Assembly (NCBI GenBank): GCA_003243425.1
Contig: QFQP01000011.1
Location: 124,001 to 188,000 of the forward strand
Source: Archangium gephyra
GTDB lineage: Bacteria > Myxococcota > Myxococcia > Myxococcales > Myxococcaceae
Length of the DNA: 64,000 bases
Direction: 5' to 3'
Made by a program: the position numbers and the translations under genes. Positions within the stretch are counted from its first letter, which is position 1. Each line of letters opens with the position of its first letter. The notes beneath the pieces were generated by a model. It did no database searches. It had not been told where the DNA came from and worked only from the letters and a program-made list of their open reading frames with translations. Of the stretch, positions 53,359-61,040 are shown piece after piece.

Positions 53359-53912
53359 CGCTCGCCACGGTGCTCATCGACCCGCCGACGACGCTGTTCG
53401 CCGGAGCCGTTCTCGCGCTCATCTCTCTCAAGCTCATTCGCGGGCGCGGCATGGAAGAGGTCTGGCGCGTCGGTCAGCTCGCGGCCGCCTGGGGCCTCGT
53501 CTACGGCGTCTCGGTCGCCTGGCACTTCTTCAACCGCACCGACTGGATGTTCTTCTACGCGATGGACACCAGCGGGCTGCCGCTGGTGCCGATGTACCTC
53601 GTGTTCCTCTTCGTCTGTTCGGCGTGGGGCGCGCTGGGCGGCCTCGCGGTCGCCGCGCTGATTCACGTGAAGCGAGTCGGGCTCGCCGTCGGCGCCACGC
53701 TGTCGGCGGTCGTCGGCTTCGGGCTGTTCCTCTTCATCACGCTCGATCAGTACATGCACGTGGGCACCACGAGGCAGTACCTCGCCGGCACCGCGGGAAA
53801 GATGACGGACGACGCGGCCTTCGTGACCGCCACCAACATCTCGCCGATCATCTTCGGCCTCGCCGCCGTCGGCATCATCGCGTTGCAGGTCAGAAGGGCG
53901 CGCGCCTCGTGA
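53355..53912 (+). CDS. Small multi-pass membrane protein of unknown function
   Basis: 185 residues with five hydrophobic helices (residues about 10-28, 43-58, 75-105, 110-130, 160-178). The second loop, HFFNRTDWMFFYAMDTSG, is aromatic-rich. Starts in an ATGA overlap with the GH1 gene and ends in a GTGA overlap with the next gene. No family recognised. Confidence 0.7.
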   Translation: MTLATVLIDPPTTLFAGAVLALISLKLIRGRGMEEVWRVGQLAAAWGLVYGVSVAWHFFNRTDWMFFYAMDTSGLPLVPMYLVFLFVCSAWGALGGLAVAALIHVKRVGLAVGATLSAVVGFGLFLFITLDQYMHVGTTRQYLAGTAGKMTDDAAFVTATNISPIIFGLAAVGIIALQVRRARAS

Positions 53913-55036
53913 ACACGCCGGTCGAAAAGCCGCCGTTCATGGCGAGGGTCGGCCGCCGCTACTTCGCGAGCCGCTCCACGAAGGTGCGCGCCATCACCTC
54001 GAGTGACGCGATTCACGTGCTCAACCCCGAAGAACGTCGCCGGTTGATGCGCGTGGAGCTCGGCGCCATCGCGCGCGCCGCGCTGGCCGGTGCCCTGTCA
54101 GGCGGCGCATGCGCGACGGCAGAGGTCTTCGCCGACGGTCACTTCGCCGGCGACACCGTGAAGTACTGGGGCCTCATCGGCCTCGTCACCGTCATCGCCT
54201 CGGTCGCTGAGATCGCCTTCATCTACTGGGACACGCTGCGCTCGGTGCACGAGCTCGCGCGCGTGGCGGGCCTCGAGCTCTTCGGCAAAGACCGTGAAAC
54301 GAGCGACGAAGCGCTCATCGACGGGCTCGCGCGCGCCGCCCTCGAGCTGCCCAACCCCGTCGATCTCGGGGTGGGCGTGAACCCGCATCGTGAAGCGCAG
54401 AAGTGGCGACTGGTGCTGGCCTCGCTCGCGTACAAGGCGAAGGTCGGGGTCACCAACTTCCTCACCAAGCTGCTCATTCGCCGGCTGCTCAGCCGCGTCG
54501 CCCTGCGCAGCTACCTGCCCTTCGTGGCGCTGCCGGTCACCGCGTTCTGGAACGCCATCGTCACCTGGCGGGTGCTCCGAGAAGCGCGCATTCGTGCGCT
54601 GGGCCCGTCGGCCATCGAAGAGCTGGTGAACGTGGTGTTCACCGACGCGCACCTCATTTCGGCGCAGGCGAAGTTGTCGGCGATGCGGGCCGTCGCGTGC
54701 GCCATCGTGCGCACCCAGGACCTCCACCCCAACCTCGTGCGGCTGCTGTCGTCGGTGTCGAAGCGCGCTGGCGACACCGGCAAGAACGAGCTCGACGACG
54801 TGGGGCTGTTTCTGTCGAACCTGAAGCGGCTCGACCCCCATGAGCTGCGGGTGTCGCTCCAGGTTCTGGCGGTCGCCTGCGTGGTCGACGGCAAGCTCAC
54901 CGGCCGGGAAAGAGCGTTGTGGACCGACGCCATGGCCGCGGCAGGCCGGTCGGTGGAGTTCTCACGGCTCGAGAAGTTGCGCGCTGCCTTCGTGCGCGGT
55001 GACGGCATCGCCGACGACGTGCTCCGATCTTTCTGA
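53909..55036 (+). CDS. Membrane protein with a TerB-like C-terminal region
   Basis: 375 residues. Three or four membrane segments (about residues 52-70, 79-100 and 195-215), with the rest cytoplasmic. The last 80 residues, LRVSLQVLAVACVVDGKLTGRERALWTDAM, have the ExxL/DGxLxxxE pattern of TerB-like helical domains. The phrase NPHREAQKWRLVLASLAYKAKVGVTNFLTKLLIRRLL is the best conserved-looking stretch. Starts with GTG inside the stop of the preceding membrane protein gene. Function unknown. Confidence 0.68.
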   Translation: MNTPVEKPPFMARVGRRYFASRSTKVRAITSSDAIHVLNPEERRRLMRVELGAIARAALAGALSGGACATAEVFADGHFAGDTVKYWGLIGLVTVIASVAEIAFIYWDTLRSVHELARVAGLELFGKDRETSDEALIDGLARAALELPNPVDLGVGVNPHREAQKWRLVLASLAYKAKVGVTNFLTKLLIRRLLSRVALRSYLPFVALPVTAFWNAIVTWRVLREARIRALGPSAIEELVNVVFTDAHLISAQAKLSAMRAVACAIVRTQDLHPNLVRLLSSVSKRAGDTGKNELDDVGLFLSNLKRLDPHELRVSLQVLAVACVVDGKLTGRERALWTDAMAAAGRSVEFSRLEKLRAAFVRGDGIADDVLRSF

Positions 55037-55062
55037 GCTGCAGGAAAAGCTGAACGCTCGTT

Positions 55063-55097
55063 CATCAGGCGACACCCCATTGTGGTGTTTCCTGATG
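55063..55097. promoter_or_regulatory. Imperfect hairpin upstream of the terpene synthase gene
   Basis: Arms CATCAGG/CCTGATG and inner ACACC/GGTGT (55072-55076 and 55084-55088) fold with a small loop. It lies 27 nt past the end of the membrane protein gene and 48 nt before the next ATG. No T-run follows, so it could be a terminator aided by Rho, or a leader element of the terpene synthase mRNA. Confidence 0.4.
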
Positions 55098-55145
55098 GCT
55101 GTGTACCCGCGCCGATCGCAGTTCAACCAACCGCGAGGAGCACAC

Positions 55146-56114
55146 ATGTTGTCTCGAGATCAGTTCGTCCTGTTGTCGGGTGCGCGCCGCCACCCTGAAG
55201 CCAAAACCATCGAACGCCACGCCACCGAAGATGCCGAGCGGCTGGGGCTGCTCGACGCCACCAATCGTCGCCGTTTTCAGGCCTTCAACACCCTCGTCGG
55301 GTACGTGTACCCGGCCGCCAACATCGAGCGCGCCCGCATCTGCGCGTTGTGGTGCAACTGGCTCTTCTTCTTCGACGACGCGCACGACGAGCGCGCTCCG
55401 GGTTCTCCTGAGATGAAGGTCGACCACATTGCCGCCGGAGCGGAACGCGCGGTGAAGCTGCTGCGCGACGGGCGCATCGACGGGGCCGTGACACCGCTCG
55501 ACACCCTGATGCTGGAGTTCCGCACGCGCTCGCTGGAGCAGATGGGTGAAGCGTGGCTCACGCGCTTCGTGGGTCACGTGAAGAACTACCTGCTGCACGG
55601 CACCCTGCCCGCGTGCCGGCACTACCTGGCCAACACCACGCCGCGGCTGCACGCGTACGAGCTGCAGCGTGAGTACGACAGCGCGGTCTACACGGCGCTG
55701 GCGCTCATCGAGCTCGCGTACGGCTCGAAGTTGTCCGACGAGGTCTTGGGAGATCCCGACTTCGCGGGGCTCAACCGCTGCTGCACGCGCACCGTCGCGT
55801 TCTTCAACGACATCGCCTCGTACCCGAAGGAAGTGCTCAGCCAGCACAACCCCAACAACCTCGTACACGTGTTGTCGGTCGAGCTGCGCATGACGCACGA
55901 CCAGGCGCTGCACGAAGCGGTGCAGATGGTGAACACCGACGCGCGGGAGATCGAACGCCTCGAGCGCCGGTTGTGGATGCGCTACCCCGGCGATGAACAC
56001 GTGGCCTCGTACCTCATCGGCATTCGCCACTGGCAGCGCGGCAACATCGAGTCGTCGCTCATCGAGCCGAGGTATCGCGCGGCTGCGTCTCCGTTCGCGG
56101 AGCTGCGGGTCTGA
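55146..56114 (+). CDS. Class I terpene synthase
   Basis: 322 residues, the usual length for bacterial sesquiterpene synthases. The metal-binding DDxxD-type motif is at FFFDDAHDE (Asp77, Asp78, Asp81), the NSE triad at NDIASYPKE (Asn221, Ser225, Glu229), and a C-terminal RY pair at EPRYRAA. The enzyme would ionise a prenyl diphosphate (most likely farnesyl diphosphate) and cyclise it to a volatile terpene; the product cannot be predicted. GAGGAG before the ATG at 55146 is a strong ribosome binding site. There is no second terpene or P450 gene beside it, so the product may be released unmodified. Confidence 0.88.
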   Translation: MLSRDQFVLLSGARRHPEAKTIERHATEDAERLGLLDATNRRRFQAFNTLVGYVYPAANIERARICALWCNWLFFFDDAHDERAPGSPEMKVDHIAAGAERAVKLLRDGRIDGAVTPLDTLMLEFRTRSLEQMGEAWLTRFVGHVKNYLLHGTLPACRHYLANTTPRLHAYELQREYDSAVYTALALIELAYGSKLSDEVLGDPDFAGLNRCCTRTVAFFNDIASYPKEVLSQHNPNNLVHVLSVELRMTHDQALHEAVQMVNTDAREIERLERRLWMRYPGDEHVASYLIGIRHWQRGNIESSLIEPRYRAAASPFAELRV

Positions 56115-56493
56115 GTTCCCGAATTCAGGAAACTCTGTCCCGAATCTGAGAACAACTGCACGGGCCTGAAGTGCGACCTTTCGTGGCGTCGGAGATCTCC
56201 TCTGGCCACGAAAGGCTCCACATGACGTCGATCAAGGGTCCCTCGCCGTTCTCTGCAGTTCGTCAGGTCACCACTCAGTTGAGCCGCGCTGGCCGACCCT
56301 TCTGCTGCTCGAGGTGCATGAGCGCGAGGCGAAAAATCTGCAGCTCGTTCTCCTCAGGCTGGAGACGAAGATCTGATGACTGGAATGAAGCGCAGTCATG
56401 CGTTCGACCGCCACGTCGATGGCCGCCTCGGCGATGAGTCGCTCCGTCGGAGTCATGCGGCGGACGATGACGCCCGCCGCTATAAGGCCGCTC
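56115..56493. other. 379-bp intergenic region with a strong hairpin and a doubtful short frame
   Basis: Between the terpene synthase and acyl-CoA dehydrogenase genes. It holds the hairpin at 56177-56215. An ATG at 56222 begins TSIKGPSPFSAVRQVTTQLS. A neighbouring frame reads LLLLEVHEREAKNLQLVLLR to a stop at 56376; inserting one base near 56298 would join them into about 51 residues. This is weak evidence for a small damaged gene. TATAAG at 56481 may be a -10 box for the next gene but has no good -35. Confidence 0.4.
56177..56215. terminator. 11-bp perfect hairpin
   Basis: Arms CCTTTCGTGGC (56177-56187) and GCCACGAAAGG (56205-56215). The 17-nt loop itself contains the palindrome GGAGATCTCC. 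No T-run follows. It stands 63 nt after the terpene synthase stop and 6 nt before an ATG, so it may be a terminator or an operator-like site. Confidence 0.45.
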
Positions 56494-58242
56494 ATGGCCA
56501 ACGAACGTCCGTCGTTCATGTCTCAGCTCTGCTTCGGCTCGATCGAAGAGGAGCAGATCCTCCCGTACCCGAAGATGAAGGACGCTGATCAAGAGCTGTT
56601 CAAGAACGTGCGCAGCTCGCTCGAACAGCTCTTCAAGCCGCACGAAAAAGACTTCCGCGAGTGGGACGCCAAAGGCGAGATGCCCGACTCGTTCATCGAG
56701 GAGATGCGTCAGTTCGGTCTCTTCTCGCTGATCATTCCGGAATCCGCGGGCGGCATGGGCATGTCGACCACCGCGTACTCGCGCACGCTGCAGGAGATCT
56801 CGAAATACGACGGTTCGGTCGCGGTGACCGTCGGCGCGCACTCGTCGATCGGCATGCGCGGGCTGCTGCTCTTCGGCACCGACGCGCAGAAAGAGAAGTA
56901 CCTCGCGAAGCTGGCCAGCGGCGAGATGATCGCCGCGTTCTGTCTCACCGAGCCCGGCGCAGGTTCAGACGCGGCGAGCATCAAGACCACCGCCGTGGAC
57001 ATGGGCGATCACTACCTGCTCAACGGCAACAAGTTGTGGATCACCAACGGCGGCATCGCGCAGTTCTATACGGTGTTCGCGAAGACCGGCGGTCAGGCCG
57101 AGCGCTCGAACATGACCGCGTTCATCGTCACGCGTGACATGGAAGGCGTCAGCACCGGCCCGCACGAAGACAAGATGGGCCTGCGTTCGTCGAACACCAC
57201 CACGGTGATCTTCGACAACGTGAAGATCCCCAAAGAGAACGTGCTTGGTGAAGTCGGCAAGGGCTTCAAGGTGGCGATGAAGATCCTCAACTCGGGTCGC
57301 ACCGGCATCGGCGGCGGCTCGGTTGGGGTGATGAAGAAGATGATCGAGCTGTCCACGAAGCAGGCGAAGGAGCGCGCGCAGTTCGGCAAGCCCATCGCCG
57401 AGTTCGGCCTCATCAAGCAGAAGATCGGTCACATGGTCGTCGACTGCTACGCGGTCGAGTCGGCGGTGAACATGGTCAACCACTTCATCGACTCCGGCCA
57501 CGAGGACTATGCGGTCGAAGCGGCCATCACCAAGGTCTTCGGTTCCGAAGCCATGTTCCGCACCATCGACGAGGCGCTGCAGATCGCCGGTGGCAACGGC
57601 TTCATGCGCGAGTTCCCGTACGAGCGCGCGCTGCGTGACTCGCGCATCAACCGCATCTTCGAGGGCACCAACGACATTCTGCGGCTCTTCATCGCGCTCA
57701 CCGCCATGAACGAAGTGGGCAGTGAGCTGAAGGAGATCAGCGCCAGCCTGAAGGGCATCTTCGACAACCCCATCAAGGGCTTCGGTGTCATCAGCGAGTA
57801 CGCGCGGCGCCGTGCCTCGCTGGCCACCACCTACGTGAAACGCGAGAAGGCGAACTTCACCAGGGTACACCCGGCGCTGCAGAAGCAGCAGGCGCAGTTC
57901 GAGTCGCTCACCGTCGACCTCGCCACGGCCGTCGACCGCGTGCTGCGCAAACACGGCAAGAACATCATCGGCAAGCAGTTCGCCAGCCGTCGCCTCGCCG
58001 ACATGATGATCGACCTCTTCGTGCTGGTGTGCACGATGTCGCGCGTGTCGACCGCCATCGCCGAAAAGGGCGCCGCGTCGGTCACCAAGGAGATCGAGAT
58101 TCTCGAAGTGCTCACCGGCCAGGTGACCCGCCGCGTGAAGTCGAACCTCGCGAAGATCGACGAGAACGACGACGAGCTCATCAAGTCGCTCGCCGACCAC
58201 GCGCTCGATCGCGAGGCCTACAGCTGGGACAACGTGAGCTGA
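56494..58242 (+). CDS. Acyl-CoA dehydrogenase, long form with C-terminal extension
   Basis: 582 residues. The flavoprotein core (residues about 40-420) has SLIIPESAGGMGMSTTAYSR, AAFCLTEPGAGSDAASIKTTA, LWITNGGIAQFYTVF and the C-terminal GGNGFMREFPYERALRDSRINRIFEGTND. It introduces the first double bond in fatty acid beta-oxidation, passing electrons to ETF. An extra helical domain of about 150 residues resembles the extension of very-long-chain (VLCAD/ACAD9-type) enzymes and suggests long substrates and membrane association. The ATG at 56494 is chosen (AAGG upstream); another ATG follows at 56518. A strong terminator follows. Confidence 0.93.
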   Translation: MANERPSFMSQLCFGSIEEEQILPYPKMKDADQELFKNVRSSLEQLFKPHEKDFREWDAKGEMPDSFIEEMRQFGLFSLIIPESAGGMGMSTTAYSRTLQEISKYDGSVAVTVGAHSSIGMRGLLLFGTDAQKEKYLAKLASGEMIAAFCLTEPGAGSDAASIKTTAVDMGDHYLLNGNKLWITNGGIAQFYTVFAKTGGQAERSNMTAFIVTRDMEGVSTGPHEDKMGLRSSNTTTVIFDNVKIPKENVLGEVGKGFKVAMKILNSGRTGIGGGSVGVMKKMIELSTKQAKERAQFGKPIAEFGLIKQKIGHMVVDCYAVESAVNMVNHFIDSGHEDYAVEAAITKVFGSEAMFRTIDEALQIAGGNGFMREFPYERALRDSRINRIFEGTNDILRLFIALTAMNEVGSELKEISASLKGIFDNPIKGFGVISEYARRRASLATTYVKREKANFTRVHPALQKQQAQFESLTVDLATAVDRVLRKHGKNIIGKQFASRRLADMMIDLFVLVCTMSRVSTAIAEKGAASVTKEIEILEVLTGQVTRRVKSNLAKIDENDDELIKSLADHALDREAYSWDNVS

Positions 58243-58266
58243 ACGCAGCCGGAATCGGGTAGCAGG

Positions 58267-58305
58267 AACGCGCCGTGACGACCCGTCACGGCGCGTTTGC
58301 TTTTT
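58267..58305 (+). terminator. Intrinsic (Rho-independent) terminator of the acyl-CoA dehydrogenase gene
   Basis: A perfect 14-bp GC-rich stem (58267-58280 and 58284-58297) with a 3-nt loop, followed by TTTGCTTTTT. It lies 24 nt after the stop codon. The clearest terminator in the window. Confidence 0.92.
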
Positions 58306-58414
58306 GGTCCCCGAAGGCGAGCAGACGACCTGCCACACACGACGTGCGATGGCGTCGCACACGTCGAAACAGACCCCTCGACGCGTGCGTGCAGTCTCAC
58401 GAGAATCACCGTCA

Positions 58415-58809
58415 GTGGACGAACGCAACACGGTGTTGGAAGTGCATCCCGGCATCTGGGTGGTGCGCTTCGTCGCGGGAAAGATCACCGCGCCTGAGTG
58501 CGAACATCTGCTGCCTCCGTTGCTCGAAGCGAGCAAGACCGCGCCCATCATTCTCATCGCGAGCCTGCCTGCGGGCACCACCATGATTCCCGCGGGGCTC
58601 GCGCCCTTCTGGCCAACGCCATGCTGCTCAAGGGCTTGCGTGGGAGAGACATCGGCGTGGTGACCACCAGCCGCGCAGTTCGTGCCGTCGTCAGCGCGTT
58701 TCAGAGCGCCATGAAGTTGAGATCGCAGCCGCTCGGCGCCGAAACCCGCGCGACGGAAGAGGAAATGGTCGCCTGGGCGAAGGCGCAGGTTGTGCGGTCT
58801 TCAAGCTGA
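58415..58809 (+). pseudogene. STAS/SpoIIAA-like protein gene with a frameshift
   Basis: From a GTG at 58415 the frame reads LEVHPGIWVVRFVAGKITAPECEHLLPPLL...IILIASLPAGTT, then goes off frame near 58610 (FWPTPCCSR). The next frame carries the continuation: LANAMLLKGLRGRDIGVVTTSRAVRAVVSAFQSAMKL. Joined, they give about 131 residues with the alternating strand-helix pattern of STAS-like (SpoIIAA-related) domains, such as IWVVRF...IILIASL...IGVVTTSRAVRAVV. One base too few or too many near 58605-58625 explains the break. It may be a true pseudogene or a sequencing error. The 172 bp before it hold only the terminator of the previous gene. Confidence 0.55.
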
Positions 58810-58881
58810 AAAGTCCCATCAGTTCCGCTGGGTTGGCGAGCTTGGGCGCCCGTCGGGACTTGTGCTACCTGCTCCCGCGTG

Positions 58882-59949
58882 ATGACGCCTGCTCTCCCTG
58901 CCGCCGACCTGCCTGTGGCCGACGCCGCGATCGCCGCCGCCGTTCCTGAAGCTGCCGTTGCTCCTGCCGTTGGGCCCCGCAGTGAAAAAGAGCTGCTCGT
59001 CGCCACGCGGGTCTTCACCGAAGAAGACAAGGCCAGGGGCTGGTGGGCCACGGTGTCGTCCCTCGCGGTGCTCGCGGCCTTCACGGCGGGCGCGCTGTTC
59101 TCGCCGTGGTGGCCGCTGCGCGTGGCGTTCGGAATTCTCGAAGGCCTCACCATCGTGCGCGTGTTCTGCCTGTTCCACGACTACCAGCACGGGGCGATCC
59201 TCCGGCAGTCGAAGCTCGCGGAGGCCATCTACTGGGTCTTCGGCATGTCGATTCTGGTGCCGCCGAGCGTGTGGCGCGAGTCGCACAACTACCACCACGC
59301 CAACAACGCGAAGATGGTCGGCTCGCACATCGGCAGCTACCCGGTGGTCACGCTCGGCATGTGGAAGGCCATGAGCCCCAGGCAGCGCTTCGCGTACAAG
59401 ATGATCCGCTCGCCGCTGAACATCGTGCTCGCGGTGTTCACGGTGTTCACCTTCGGCATGTGCATCAGCGCGTTCCTGCGCGCGCCGAAGAAGCACTGGA
59501 GCGGCCTGGCTTCGTTCGTGCTCGTGTACGGCACCGCCGTGGTGGCCGCGGTCTTCGGCCGCTTCGACCTGTGGTTCTTCGGCTGGATGATTCCGATGTG
59601 GTGGGCGGCGATGGAAGGCGCCTACCTCTTCTATGCGCAGCACAACTTCCCCGGAGGCCACATCGCCGATCGCCGTGACTGGACCTTCGTGAAGGCCGCG
59701 ACCGATTCGTCGAGCTACCTGGTGATGGGCCCGGTGATGAACTGGTTCACCGCGAACATCGGCTACCACCACGTGCATCACCTCAACGCCGCGATTCCGT
59801 TCTACCGGCTGCCAGAAGCGATGGAGAAGACGCCGGAGCTCCAGAACCCGGGCACCACGACGTTCGCGCCGAAGGACATCAAGGCGTGCTTCGAACTGGG
59901 CGTCTTCGACGTCGAGCAGAACAAGATGGTCGGTTACCCGTCAGCTTGA
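58882..59949 (+). CDS. Membrane fatty acid desaturase
   Basis: 355 residues. The three histidine boxes that bind the di-iron centre are present: HDYQH, HNYHH and HHVHH, with four hydrophobic segments between them. The enzyme inserts a double bond into acyl chains, adjusting membrane fluidity or making signalling lipids. The first 35 residues are Ala/Pro-rich and poorly ordered. A GTG directly before the ATG (58879) is a possible start. rsgA follows after 28 nt. Confidence 0.9.
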   Translation: MTPALPAADLPVADAAIAAAVPEAAVAPAVGPRSEKELLVATRVFTEEDKARGWWATVSSLAVLAAFTAGALFSPWWPLRVAFGILEGLTIVRVFCLFHDYQHGAILRQSKLAEAIYWVFGMSILVPPSVWRESHNYHHANNAKMVGSHIGSYPVVTLGMWKAMSPRQRFAYKMIRSPLNIVLAVFTVFTFGMCISAFLRAPKKHWSGLASFVLVYGTAVVAAVFGRFDLWFFGWMIPMWWAAMEGAYLFYAQHNFPGGHIADRRDWTFVKAATDSSSYLVMGPVMNWFTANIGYHHVHHLNAAIPFYRLPEAMEKTPELQNPGTTTFAPKDIKACFELGVFDVEQNKMVGYPSA

Positions 59950-59977
59950 ACTCCTCCGACCCGTCCCCGGCCGCCGC

Positions 59978-61036
59978 GTGAGTGACTGGAAAGAAGCTCA
60001 GGGCTGGGGTCCTGATTTCGACAAGGCGATGAAGGAGCACGCCGCGAAGGGCCTCGAGCCCGCGCGCGTGATTCTCGTGTACCGCAAGCAGCTCAAGGTG
60101 CTCTCGCACCGGGGGGAGCACTGGGCGCGCACCGGCGGGAAGATGATTCACCGCATGGAGAACCCCGGTGACCTGCCCGCGGTCGGTGACTGGGTCGCTG
60201 CGCGAATTCCCGAGTCGGGTGAAGCGCTGGTGCACGCCGTGCTGCCGCGACGCACGGCCTTCGTGCGCAAGGTGGCGGGAGAGAACTCGCTGCCGCAGGT
60301 GCTGGGCACGAACCTCGACACCGTGCTGGTGGTGATGGGCCTCGACCGCGACTTCAACCTGCGGCGCCTGGAACGCTTCATGACGCTGGCGTGGGAAAGC
60401 AAAGCCACGCCGGTGGTGGTGCTGAACAAGAAAGACCTCGCCTACGACCTCGAGGAGCAGGTCGCCGAGGTCAAGGGCATCACCCGCAACGCCGAGATTC
60501 ACGTGGTGAACGCGCTGCTCGGCGAAGGTCTCGACCCACTGCGTGCGCACGTCGGCTACGGCAAGACGCTCGTGGTGCTGGGGTCGTCGGGCGTCGGCAA
60601 GTCGACGATGGTGAACGCGCTCATCGGCAGCAAGGTGATGGAGACCGGCGACACGCGCGACGACGGGCGCGGCCGCCACACCACCACGCGGCGCGAGCTC
60701 ATCGTGCTCCCGGGCGGCGGAGCCATCATCGACACGCCCGGTGTTCGTGAAGTGCAGCTGTGGAACGCAGATCAGGGCCGCGGCCTCGCGCAGGCCTTCG
60801 ACGACATCGACGCCATCGCGAAGAACTGCCGCTTCAGTGACTGCCGGCACGATCAAGAACCGGGCTGCGCGGTGAAGGAAGCGCTCGAGAACGAGACGCT
60901 CGACGAGATTCGCTTTCTGAGCTGGCTCGAATTGCAGGCCGAGCTGGAGCGGCTCGCGAAGCCGGCAGACCTGCGTGGGCGCACCGAGTCGAAGCGGCGC
61001 GACCGTCGTGGTCACGGCGGTGGCCGCAAGGCCTGA
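59978..61036 (+). CDS. rsgA: Ribosome small subunit-dependent GTPase A
   Basis: 352 residues. A circularly permuted GTPase in 30S subunit maturation: the N-terminal OB-fold ends near PAVGDWVAARI; G4 (VVLNKKD) precedes G1 (LGSSGVGKST), G2-like GRGRHTTT and G3 (IIDTPGVRE). The C-terminal zinc site is NCRFSDCRHDQEPGC. The basic tail (ESKRRDRRGHGGGRK) is suited to RNA binding. GTG start at 59978. Its stop is 4 nt from the convergent stop of a lipoprotein gene. Confidence 0.94.
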   Translation: MSDWKEAQGWGPDFDKAMKEHAAKGLEPARVILVYRKQLKVLSHRGEHWARTGGKMIHRMENPGDLPAVGDWVAARIPESGEALVHAVLPRRTAFVRKVAGENSLPQVLGTNLDTVLVVMGLDRDFNLRRLERFMTLAWESKATPVVVLNKKDLAYDLEEQVAEVKGITRNAEIHVVNALLGEGLDPLRAHVGYGKTLVVLGSSGVGKSTMVNALIGSKVMETGDTRDDGRGRHTTTRRELIVLPGGGAIIDTPGVREVQLWNADQGRGLAQAFDDIDAIAKNCRFSDCRHDQEPGCAVKEALENETLDEIRFLSWLELQAELERLAKPADLRGRTESKRRDRRGHGGGRKA

Positions 61037-61040
61037 CCCG

